Shown here: positions 21,546 to 30,367 of the stretch, piece by piece
Layout: each line of letters starts with the position of its first letter
Position numbering within the stretch: the first letter of the stretch is position 1
Assembly: GCA_024114885.1 (NCBI GenBank)
Contig: CP099420.1
Span: 2,418,001 to 2,482,000 of the forward strand
Direction: 5' to 3'
Length of the DNA stretch: 64,000 nucleotides
From: Septoria linicola
Lineage: Eukaryota > Ascomycota > Dothideomycetes > Mycosphaerellales > Mycosphaerellaceae
Position numbers and translations under genes: made by a program
The notes under the pieces: generated by a model
Seen by the model: only the letters and a program-made list of their open reading frames with translations
The model's database searches: none
Told to the model about the DNA's origin: nothing

Positions 21546-23531
21546 TGTGATGGCCCTACGAAAGTCGTGCTGCTTCAGGTGTAGAAGGTATACGACTTAT
21601 CCAGTTGCGGGTCTGTTATCCTGGGCGTAAGACGGCAGGCTGAGCGAGGCGCCATTCTGACAACACAAGAATGCTCCATCGAGCATGTTGGGTCTGCGAA
21701 GAGGGTATTAGAGGTCATTTGCTGAGTCCAGCCTACGAGATGATCAGCAACACCCGCAACGCCATTGCGAGAGATTTCGCAACAGAGAGCACGAGCTGTT
21801 GTCTGGGTTGGGCAGCAAGCACATCTGGATTGGGCTTTCGTAGCGAGGAGCGCAGACCTGCACTGCAGGCGAGTACGGGTCGGTGGATGTTCGGTGTCGG
21901 CGTGTAATCTCACTTCGACAGAGCCTGTAACAATTGGGCATTCGATCGCGAGCCTCACGAACAATGCACCGGGATGATATCGTCGTCCTTCAAGCAAGGT
22001 CAAAGAGTGAGCATAAGTGCTCCTCTGTCCCAGAACCATGGCATAGACCTTCCAGTGGGCTAGAAGGCTATAGACATGCAGATCAGCTGCCGGCAGATGC
22101 TAAATATATTAAGCAGTGCCATCTCCGGCAGCTCTCTCGTGCCAGTTCCTTACCTTCTCGCGCAATGCTTCTGACAGGCACATTTCATCCAGGTCATCGG
22201 GTCTTTGAAAGTTCGTAGGCCTCAGATCAGTGGCTGCACCTATAGCACCGCACTTCATCTTCTCCACCTATAGAGTGCCATGGGGAAGGCGCCGCATAGA
22301 GTGCGCGTTTGATCCTTCGGGCCCGCAGCACATTGTTCTGGATGCCGACCTGGAGGCATTCTCGTCCCCAACATCTCATTATCAGACTCGCGCTTGTCCA
22401 GCCGCTGCGCTGTAAGAGTCTGTGCAACCGAATTTAGTGTACCGCCAGATTGTTATCTAGTGTCGGCGAGAGTCCGATCACTGGGATGAGCTCGGCTGAG
22501 GTTGCGAGGAAAGAGCGGAGTTGGCTTCGGCTTGGCGTATGACGAAATGAAGTTGAACACGTCGGCTCTCTGCGTTTCCTACGAACACTACTCACCACCA
22601 TCTCCCGATCTCTTTCAATGATGCTCTGCGAAAAGGCTCGGAGACTGCCGCTCCCCATCTTGCTGCTTTTTAGCCATATATTGCTGCCCAAATGTGACGC
22701 TTCATCGAGCATCCGAAGATGAGGCCATCGCCGCTCTGGAGGTAGACAAAACGGTTCAGATTGTACCCGGGTGCTGTGGCCTACCAAAGCATTGCCACAC
22801 CACGTCTTGAAACAGGACTATCGCGAAAATTATGCGTGGCCGACACCATGACGGTATTGTGTACAGACAAAATCAGCGTCTCCCAAGACCAACTCAAAAA
22901 CAGCATTCGTTGCGGAGCACCGCAGCCGTCAGCCTACATGACTCGTTTCGCGGACAGCACTCATATGGAACTGGACATCCTGACAGAACATCAAGCCGCC
23001 TGTCTCTTCATTCGTTGAAGCGTGGTCAGTGAATCAGCCACTTTTCGCAGCATATGGAACTAGATCGATTGCGGAAAAGGACCACGTCCGAAAGCTTTTC
23101 CTTGATACAATATTTGGGAGAGATGTTCACAGCGCCTGTAGCGTGGACCATCTCGATGTCGCTGTTACTATTGAAGCGAGTAGACTGGTCGCAAGGTGTA
23201 ATACTCGTGTTGGCGAAGACTCCGCAGGCAATGAGCTCTTGGCGGAGCTGTCAATGCTTCGATAAGCACAAAAGGTAGTAGCTCGGTAGCGCGCGCGAAA
23301 CAGGTCGCCTGAAGCAATGACAGCCACCAATGGACGGCCCACTTGGTCAGACGGGTGAGAACAGGACATGCGCTCAGAAGATATCCAGAACGTGTTGTAG
23401 TATGTAAACCAGCAGCCTCTATTTTGCTCTCACAGGTCACGGGGGTAGATCAGACTTTGCTTGATGTTGTATTCATGTAGGCCTGACAGATGGTAGAAGC
23501 CTGCCAGCATGCGGCACTGCTCACTATATCA
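21546..23531. other. 2 kb gene-free stretch
   Basis: ORFs on both strands are short (at most 154 codons), overlapping and without hydrophobic, repeat or family features. The first few hundred bases are the probable promoter of the Zn2Cys6 gene. No transposon ends or RNA gene were recognised. Confidence 0.4.
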
Positions 23532-24503
23532 TCATTTATCTTCACGCTCGACATGTTCTAACACTAGCCACAATGTCTGGGATCCCAGCTGCAGCTGCGG
23601 CTGCCATAGTCTTGTAGCTCCTGCTGTGCTCGATTCCGGCACACTTGTGTCGAGCGTTGTCTCTTGGGCATGGACGGGAGCAAGCCACTTCTCCAATGAG
23701 CTGAGTATAACATTTGGCCTATCGCTGCTCGCTCTTCTTCCAGTCTGCACGATAGATTCGATCGAAGTGTCCAGCTCTATTGCCAATTCTTTCGTATCGA
23801 CTAGTGAAGCATGAAGGCCTCGTTGCCAAAACCAGTCCTTGTTCGCGGCAGCCAGATAGGTCAACGCTCGCTGTCTGGGCGTCTGAGGCTTCTGTAACAA
23901 TCGTCCAGGCGTGCTCAAGATGCTCGATGCAACATGCGTGGCAGCGCCAATTGTAAGGCCAAGAGCTCCGCCGATGACACCAACCGGGTTGAGATGTTTC
24001 GCCGAATTGCCAATGTTCTTCACGGATCTCTTCACACGAGTCGCGTACTCCTTTTGGTAGTTGCCCATCGAGACTGCGACATCCGAAGCATGCTGGAGCG
24101 CTTTTTGAGAGACTTTAGCTGAGGTGAATGCAGAAAGCGTGGACAGGAAAGCCGAGAAGCTTTGTTCCGTGACGCCGTAAGCCAGCAAGTCTCTCGCATA
24201 GGCGTCCAAGAATGGTGCTGTTGGAGATTGAGATGTTTGCGGTATCGCTATTGGCTTCCTACTGACCGCTGCTTCAGCATATGGAGGCAAGTCTGTGGTC
24301 GGGAACACGAAAGGATTGACCACGGTCGGTACAGCAGTCTGGTCAGACTTCTCGGCAACCGCAGGGCTATTGCTGAAAGCTGGTGTAGCGTTGTTGTAGT
24401 CTGGAAGCTGTTCTTCGTTGAGCGTCAACACCTCAGCTCGGGAGGATGCAGTCTCCGAAATGTCGTCTCTCTCGCATTCCGTGTTCTTGTTCTTCATTGC
24501 CAT
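23532..24503 (-). CDS. Conserved fungal protein with Gly-rich hydrophobic segment
   Basis: A single exon encodes 323 residues. The N-terminal 95 residues are disordered and carry PY-like motifs (LPDYNN, LPPYAEA). A helical domain follows: FLDAYARDLLAYGVTEQSFS, FLSTLSAFTSAKVSQKALQH. Next is a glycine-zipper hydrophobic stretch, VGVIGGALGLTIGAATHVAS (about 176-195), then YLAAANKDWFWQRGL and LVDTKELA. I recognise this layout from many uncharacterised ascomycete proteins (a PFxxAYAxxLxxxGI-type opening and a late ANKDWFxxRGL block), but know no assigned function. The Gly-rich segment could insert in membranes. The C-terminus is Ser/Thr/Gln-rich. Confidence 0.75.
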   Translation of the reverse strand: MAMKNKNTECERDDISETASSRAEVLTLNEEQLPDYNNATPAFSNSPAVAEKSDQTAVPTVVNPFVFPTTDLPPYAEAAVSRKPIAIPQTSQSPTAPFLDAYARDLLAYGVTEQSFSAFLSTLSAFTSAKVSQKALQHASDVAVSMGNYQKEYATRVKRSVKNIGNSAKHLNPVGVIGGALGLTIGAATHVASSILSTPGRLLQKPQTPRQRALTYLAAANKDWFWQRGLHASLVDTKELAIELDTSIESIVQTGRRASSDRPNVILSSLEKWLAPVHAQETTLDTSVPESSTAGATRLWQPQLQLGSQTLWLVLEHVEREDK

Positions 24504-25194
24504 GAGCGTTCGATAGGGGCAGTTCGATATTCAAAGGTATTGGGTATGGAATGCAGTGCTAGAGTCAGTTGATGTGAAGATGCTCGTCGTATAGACATCA
24601 GCAGCAAATCTCGAAATGGACGTCCATATCATATACTCGGACAACCTGCGGTATGGTTGCTCAGAAGGGATGAGGCTGTATCACGACATGACCCGCTCTT
24701 GCTGAGCGATCGCAAAGAATGCTTGTAAAGGCGAAGGCGCAGCTCTCTAAAATCCTACAGTTTGCAATGAGTGGTTGATAGGTCACTCCTGCAATCCACT
24801 TCTATTGATTCGGGATACGCGTCGACAGGCAGCAACTTTCCTAGCACAGCTCCATTTGTAGTACTCATTGCGACACTATGCTGGAGGTAAGCAATAAGCG
24901 ATGTATTCACGCATTGCACGTGTGAGCGCCGTGACTTCGTATCTGACAGACTGATCGCAAGAACGAGGCAGACTGAGAGGTGCCAGTGGAATTCATGGAG
25001 GTCAACCATGTTGTGGGCATGCACGGAGGTTTCTCGTTTCTCATCAAATCCTTCCGGTCGCGGCTCAATGTGCCGAGCTCGCTTAATTAGACAGTCTCAA
25101 CCACAATCTCCTGAAGAGTGTTCACAACAATGCAGCGCAAATATGATGAGCTCTCCGCCGCAGCCCGGGTCCAGAGGCTGATCTACCGGAAGTC
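24504..25194. promoter_or_regulatory. Divergent region upstream of the P450 and the 23.5 kb gene
   Basis: This 691 bp stretch lies between divergent genes. It includes an ATG at 25130 opening a 37-codon frame that overlaps the P450 start (see the separate entry). No other gene is seen. Confidence 0.4.
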
Positions 25195-25243
25195 ATGGAC
25201 AGCCTCATCAGCTACATCGTTGGGCATGTACCCAATGCACTGA
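25130..25243 (+). promoter_or_regulatory. Overlapping upstream ORF of the P450 gene
   Basis: The ATG at 25130 has a good context (cacaacaATGc). Its frame of about 37 codons runs across the P450 ATG at 25195 in a different frame and stops about 45 bases inside the gene. If the transcript starts upstream of it, it would reduce initiation at the P450 start. It could also mean the transcript starts further downstream. Confidence 0.35.
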
Positions 25244-26856
25244 TCTATGCTGCTTTGCCGTTGCTCTTCGCAGCTGCGATCTCGATCATCACCGGGCTTT
25301 GGACAACTGCACAATATTATCTGAGTCTACGAAAATTTGAGAGTGCACAGCATGGTAGAACGAAGACTGTGGAGTCGCCCCAGCTCCCATATCTATGGCC
25401 ATGGCTTGGTAATGCTTTGGCGTTTCTCAACACGACGCCGGGAGATTATTGGGATAAGGTCTTCAGGTGGTATCCTCGTGAGAATGGCATCATGACCATT
25501 CTCATGGCCGGCAGAAGGACTCACGTTGTTTTCGGATCAGCTCCAGTTCAGGCACTTTTCAAAGCGAAGTCGCCCAACCGAGACTTCTTCGAACGCGACT
25601 TGTTTGAGAAGGTCTTCGAAATGCCAGTACAGCAAATAGACAGCGCTGCGGCAGGCAAGCATTTTGAAGTAGAGATGAATGCCAAATACATGACGAACTT
25701 CGACAAAGTCAACGAGCTGACTGCAAAGTTCACTCAAGTGCTGGACGATGTGCTCAGCAAGGACGCAGACGAGATTGTCAAGCTAAGTCAGGTCGGACTG
25801 TATGAGTGGCTTCGGGATCGCATGTTCACTGCTTCGGTGACAGCTCTGATGGGAGAGAAGCTTATCGCGATGTATCCAAACTGGTGCGAGGACTTCTTCG
25901 CATGGGACAATGATTTTCTCGGCTTCTTCTTCGGTATACCGGCGTTCTTGCAACGTGAGGCCGATAAAAGACGCAAGAGAATATATGCAAGTCTCGAAAA
26001 GTGGAGCCTCGAAATGCATCGCCTAAGCGGCGGTGCTCCTGTTGACCCAGATGGCCCAGCGTGGGAGCCATTCTTTGGCAGTCGTCTGAATCGAGCACGG
26101 CAGTTGGACTACAAGAACAGAGGACTTGACTCAAGATCCGGAGCGAGGCTGGATGCTGGCATCACCTTTGGCCTTGCCACAAATGTGATTCCCGCGACAG
26201 GTTGGATGCTGTTCAACATCGTCAATCCCAACGCTCCTCCCACATTGCTCCCGCGCGTGCTCGCTGAAATTAAGGAAGCTCAGAAAGAAGACGGCTCTCT
26301 CGACGTAGTGAAGCTTGTTGGCCAACCACTTCTGCAAAGCATCTGGATCGAGGCACTTCGACTGTATTCTGACCTGCTCGTGGTCCGTAGCTTACCGGAA
26401 GACATCACGCTCCCGCTCGACGAAGACGGAAAGCTGCAGGTCTACCTCCGCAAAGGTGACAACATCTTCGCACCTTCGTACATTCCCCAACACGACGATA
26501 GCTGGAGCGGCAAGTTACCATGGGATGTCTTCGATTCCGACCGCTTCCTTGCCAAGGATCCAAAGACAGGCACCACGAATTTCGTGTTCAGCAAGTCAGC
26601 CGGCAAGTTCTTCCCCTTCGGAGGCGGAAAGACAATATGTCCTGGTAGGATCTTCGCGAAGCAGGAAGCTATCGGAGCACTGGCCATGATCCTTTCTAGG
26701 TTCGAATTTGAAGTGTTGGGTTTCGTGAACGAGGACAAACAAGAAACCAAAGACTTTCCCGGCTTCAAAAAGGCATATCCTGGCAGCGGAGCACTGTCTC
26801 CTGGTGGTGACCTGAGTGTGAAGATACGAAGACGGATTTGGCAACTTCCGGGATAA
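25195..26856 (+). CDS. Cytochrome P450, CYP7/CYP8-like
   Basis: A single exon encodes 553 residues. An N-terminal membrane anchor (ALIYAALPLLFAAAISIITG) is followed by a Pro-rich hinge (PQLPYLWPWLGN). The K-helix ExxR is EALR at 386-389. The heme loop FPFGGGKTICPGRIFA carries the axial Cys at about 482. The I-helix segment reads FGLATNVIPATGWMLFNI. It lacks the usual acid-Thr pair and resembles CYP7/CYP8-type enzymes (cholesterol 7-alpha-hydroxylase, prostacyclin synthase), as do many fungal relatives. Substrate is unknown; steroid-like or oxylipin-like molecules are a guess from the class. Neighbours are a small secreted protein and an efflux pump, but no backbone synthase. Confidence 0.9.
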   Translation: MDSLISYIVGHVPNALIYAALPLLFAAAISIITGLWTTAQYYLSLRKFESAQHGRTKTVESPQLPYLWPWLGNALAFLNTTPGDYWDKVFRWYPRENGIMTILMAGRRTHVVFGSAPVQALFKAKSPNRDFFERDLFEKVFEMPVQQIDSAAAGKHFEVEMNAKYMTNFDKVNELTAKFTQVLDDVLSKDADEIVKLSQVGLYEWLRDRMFTASVTALMGEKLIAMYPNWCEDFFAWDNDFLGFFFGIPAFLQREADKRRKRIYASLEKWSLEMHRLSGGAPVDPDGPAWEPFFGSRLNRARQLDYKNRGLDSRSGARLDAGITFGLATNVIPATGWMLFNIVNPNAPPTLLPRVLAEIKEAQKEDGSLDVVKLVGQPLLQSIWIEALRLYSDLLVVRSLPEDITLPLDEDGKLQVYLRKGDNIFAPSYIPQHDDSWSGKLPWDVFDSDRFLAKDPKTGTTNFVFSKSAGKFFPFGGGKTICPGRIFAKQEAIGALAMILSRFEFEVLGFVNEDKQETKDFPGFKKAYPGSGALSPGGDLSVKIRRRIWQLPG

Positions 26857-27287
26857 TAGAGAGCTGTAATGTCGCACTGCAGACCGTAGCATTGTCGTGC
26901 TACACTCCTAGCAGGCCGTGCTAAGTCGCTGTCGTGGCTTCCACCCTTGCTACAAGACCCTACGCAGGCTGACAACACAAGGCTGCCAGGCAGGGGATCC
27001 TAGATGCCGTAATATCGCATGCTACTTCCTCAGCTTCTAGTCTTACGCTTTACACTCTCGTATATTCAACATCGCATTGCCGCGAGCGCAGCCTAGGGAT
27101 CCTGAAACATAACTTTACGATTTACGTCCTACCTGGACGAAGCGCTCATACTCCATAGACTCAGAAATAGCACAGCAGGTAAGTGGACGAGGCTATATAA
27201 GTCTTTAGAAATCCCGTGCTACCACTACAATTCAAGCAACTGGAAGAGTAGGCAAACATTCAAAACATAGTTCGAAACACGACCAAC
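26857..27287 (+). promoter_or_regulatory. Promoter region of the small secreted protein gene, with TATA box
   Basis: This 431 bp stretch between the P450 stop and ATG 27288 holds a clear TATATAA at 27194-27200 (ggctatataagtc), 88 bases upstream of the start. A TATA box at this distance suits a strongly regulated gene. Confidence 0.5.
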
Positions 27288-27614
27288 ATGAAGTTGACCA
27301 CCACAGGCACCTTCTTCGCCATGATATCAGCCGCCTTCGGCTGGTGGGTGCGTCACCGCGAATCTCCAGTCGTATCTACTATGAACCAGTTGCTGACGCT
27401 TGAGCAGAACTGCGAGTTCTCGGAAGGCACTGCTGGCTATTGCGTGCAGAACGGCGACTGGAACCAAGGCAAGATTCCATGCGATACCGTAAGCCTCACT
27501 GCTCTTATGCTTGAGCCGCGAAGTGGCTAACCTATGCTACTCCAGGTCTTTCCGTGCGTGACCTGGGGCAATGGATGTGCACCACAAGGCGGCGCAATCG
27601 CGCATTGTTCTTAA
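27288..27614 (+). CDS. Small secreted cysteine-rich protein (effector-like)
   Basis: Three exons are inferred: 27288-27347, 27408-27488 and 27546-27614, giving 69 residues. Intron 1 (60 bp, donor GTGCGT, branch CTGAC, acceptor GAGCAG) is in phase, so retaining it would add 20 residues. Intron 2 (57 bp, GTAAGC, branch GGCTAAC, CAG) is needed to reach the C-terminal cysteines. MKLTTTGTFFAMISAAFG looks like a signal peptide. The mature chain of about 50 residues has six cysteines at 22, 32, 45, 51, 58 and 68, plus three Trp and eleven Gly in the full chain. The even number and spacing suggest three disulfides. It is similar in style to secreted fungal effectors or antimicrobial peptides; no family is assigned. 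It has a TATA box at 27194. Confidence 0.72.
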
Positions 27615-27803
27615 GTGACAATTTCATGTCATCCATCAAGAGGTCGACAGTGTGGTGACCAGCTGGCTGGCCAGCGATACTTTCCTGCGATCCAATATAC
27701 ATCACTGCGTGTAGAGCGACAACTCAATGGGTCATATACATAAGCTACCTATTTCTGGCTGGAATCCAGCTTCTATGCTGCATGTAGCACATCAGACCAC
27801 GCC

Positions 27804-29668
27804 TCAGCCGTCCTTCGTCTCCTCCACGACTTCGTTTTCCACCTCTCTACTTGGCATTCCCTGCTTTAGATTCCTGTTATCCCAAGTCAAGTTCAGCACT
27901 GCTATCAGTAGGCCGACCCCAGCAAGAGCGATAGAGAATGCAAAAGCATTCTTCAACCCTGTCATATAACTTCTGACAATGCCCTCGACCTGATTCTCGG
28001 CAAAGTATCGCCTGATGTTGGTAGCACCAGCTGCCAGAACGAGTTGAGGTGGCAAGCCCGGTACATTCTCCTTCACAGCCCCGATCAATCCGTTTGCAAA
28101 GACACTCTGACTTGCCGAGATGAAGATGCCACCAGCCATACATTGGAAGAACAAGCAGATGGCACTCACAGTACTGACCTCCTCGGTCACCGCTGTCCTT
28201 TGGCTTACAACAACAGGCAGCTGAAAACTGAAACCCGTCCCAATGCCTGCCAGGACCTGAAAGCCAATCCATTTCCCGGCTCCACTTCCAACATCCAGTG
28301 TCCAGATAAGACCAGCTGCCACGATGATCAAGACCGAGCCCAAGAGCTGATTCGAAGTGTAGTGTCCTGTGATAGTCACACTGGCGCCAGACAAGATTGA
28401 GAAGATGGAGACACTCAGCACGAACGGCAGATTCCGAACTCCAGATTGCGAAGCCGAGAGTCCATGGACGGATTGGAAGTAATATGGCAGGTAGTAGATC
28501 AAGATAAAGAATGCAGCAGAGTTGAACAGCATGTACGCACTGGCGAGTGTGAAGGTCTTCTGCTTGAGTAGTCTTGGAACAAGCAAAGCTCTTTCGCCCA
28601 TCTTGTACTCGTTGGCGACGAAGAGAAGAAGAACGCCTCCAAATGTGACGAGTGTGCCAATGACTTTTCCGGAGGACCAAGCTTTCGTGAGGCCAGCCCA
28701 TTGCAAGGCAAGAAGGAGGGATGTCATGCAGCAGACAATAAGAGCTGATCCTAGTGGATCGAGCTGGAGCAATTTCTCGCGCGCCGAAGCCGGTTGCGGG
28801 TCAGCACTGGCCGGAGGCTCGAAGGTGAAAATGATGATCAGAGCGCTGACACCACCCAGTGGCAGGTTGATGTAGAAGCCTAGACTTTACTTCAGCGTCG
28901 GAACAGGAAGGACTTGCAAGCATACTCACACCATCGCCAAGTCACATGGTCAGTAAAGATTCCACCCAGCAGTGGTCCTATCAGGTCACTCATCAGTCTC
29001 GCTAACGCTTCTTTACACATCCATATACACTCACCAAGAACGCTAGCAACAGCATACACAGCCCCCAAACATCCAGTCGCCACAGGTACCAATTCCGGCT
29101 CGACTGCAAAGGCAAGAATCGTGTAGCATCCACTCGCTATTCCCGCTCCTCCTATTCCAGCAACACTCCTACCGAAGATTAAGATAGCACTGCTCGGTGC
29201 AACACCGCATACCAGACTGCCAACCTCGAAAAGCCCCATCGCAGCAACAAAGACCCACTTCATTGGGAAGTACTTGTACAACTTCCCCCACGTGGCCTGG
29301 AAAGCCGCTATCGTGATAAAGTACGCCGAGCCGTACCAGCCTGCTTCGGAAAGGGAGTGGAATTCGTCTGTGATTTTGGGAATTGCAGTCGCGACAATGG
29401 TGAGGTCTAGGCAGGCGAGGAAGATTGCGAGGTTCACTGCTAGGAGGATCGTGACAGTGCGGGCGATCTTTTGCCATTTCTGCTTGGAGACTAGAGAGCT
29501 GGAAGGGGGAGGTTCCGGAAGGGCAGGTAGAGCTGTGGCATCGCTACGCAATCGACTGCTGTCTCGAACGCTGACTTGGCGGGTGATCGTGATCTTGTTC
29601 TCGCTCTTGCCATTCTGCTGGTGGGTCTGATGTACCAACGCTTTGTCTTCACTGCCGGTGCTGGTCAT
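27804..29668 (-). CDS. MFS efflux transporter, DHA2 (14-TM) family
   Basis: Minus-strand exons 29035-29668, 28930-28977 and 27804-28879 (introns 57 and 50 bp) give 585 residues. A cytosolic N-terminus of about 70 residues is followed by 14 predicted helices. Motifs: LDLTIVATAIPKITDEF (TM1 and loop), GWYGSAYFITIAAFQATWGK, GRSVAGIGGAGIASG, motif C-like VLGPLLGGIFTD, and WRWCFYINLPLGG completed by the small middle exon, diagnostic of DHA2 pumps. DHA2 members expel toxic compounds or secondary metabolites at the plasma membrane by proton antiport. Substrate is unknown. It converges on the small secreted protein gene, and the P450 lies 1 kb further upstream. Confidence 0.93.
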
Positions 29669-30367
29669 GTCGCCTTGGACTTTTCTGATGATGATAGATA
29701 CAGTTCTGCAGTAGAAGGTTGAGGTGAGGTCCCGCTCGTGAGAGTACGTGCACGATCATGCCATGCGGTCCGCCTAATATGGCAAAGCCCCAGTCGCGAT
29801 CAGATGATCGCATTCGATACAATGCTCTCGGACACCGCTTCTTCCTGTATTTGTGCACGCTCATCGTGGTGAATTGAGCTGTCAGACAGCGAATGATCGT
29901 TGCTGCTCGAACTGTCCGAAGCATTGGTCGTTCAAGAGCAGCTCGAGCTCCTGCATACACTTTCTGAACCTGGCTCTCCAACAGTTTACCTCCCTGGCAA
30001 CATCCCATGCACCATGTCCGAATTGAGTTCGCGTAAAAGGCGGTTTCGTATCACTAATGATGCTATACGAGGTCGACGACCGTCACGGCGTCGTATGCTT
30101 TGCCCAGTACACGTGCTCCACGAGACGGTGGCTTCATCACACATAATGTCATTGCGTTTGCTCTACTCTACTTGTAGATGTAGTACAACACTCAAGCAAC
30201 TCTTTAGAGAGCCAGCCAACACTCGCACAAAGGGTTAATGTACAAGGGTCCGCAGCGAAGCAGATACCTACAGCGCCATGCTAGACGAATACCTCCGACC
30301 CTAGTCTACGCAGCATAGCCATACACCCACAGTTCTCCGTACTCCGAACAGTAACAGCTCACCTCTT
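29669..30367. other. Intergenic, DHA2 promoter and STE23 3' flank
   Basis: This 699 bp stretch holds short unsupported ORFs only. The first part is the probable promoter of the DHA2 pump; the last part is the 3' UTR of the protease gene. Confidence 0.4.

Noticed and set aside
21671..22220. Plus-strand ORFs between the Zn2Cys6 gene and the 23.5 kb gene
   Set aside because: Short, overlapping, no signal peptide, helix or motif.
16485..29668. Secondary-metabolite gene cluster
   Set aside because: No backbone synthase or tailoring set; only a P450, a regulator and transporters, which are common on their own.
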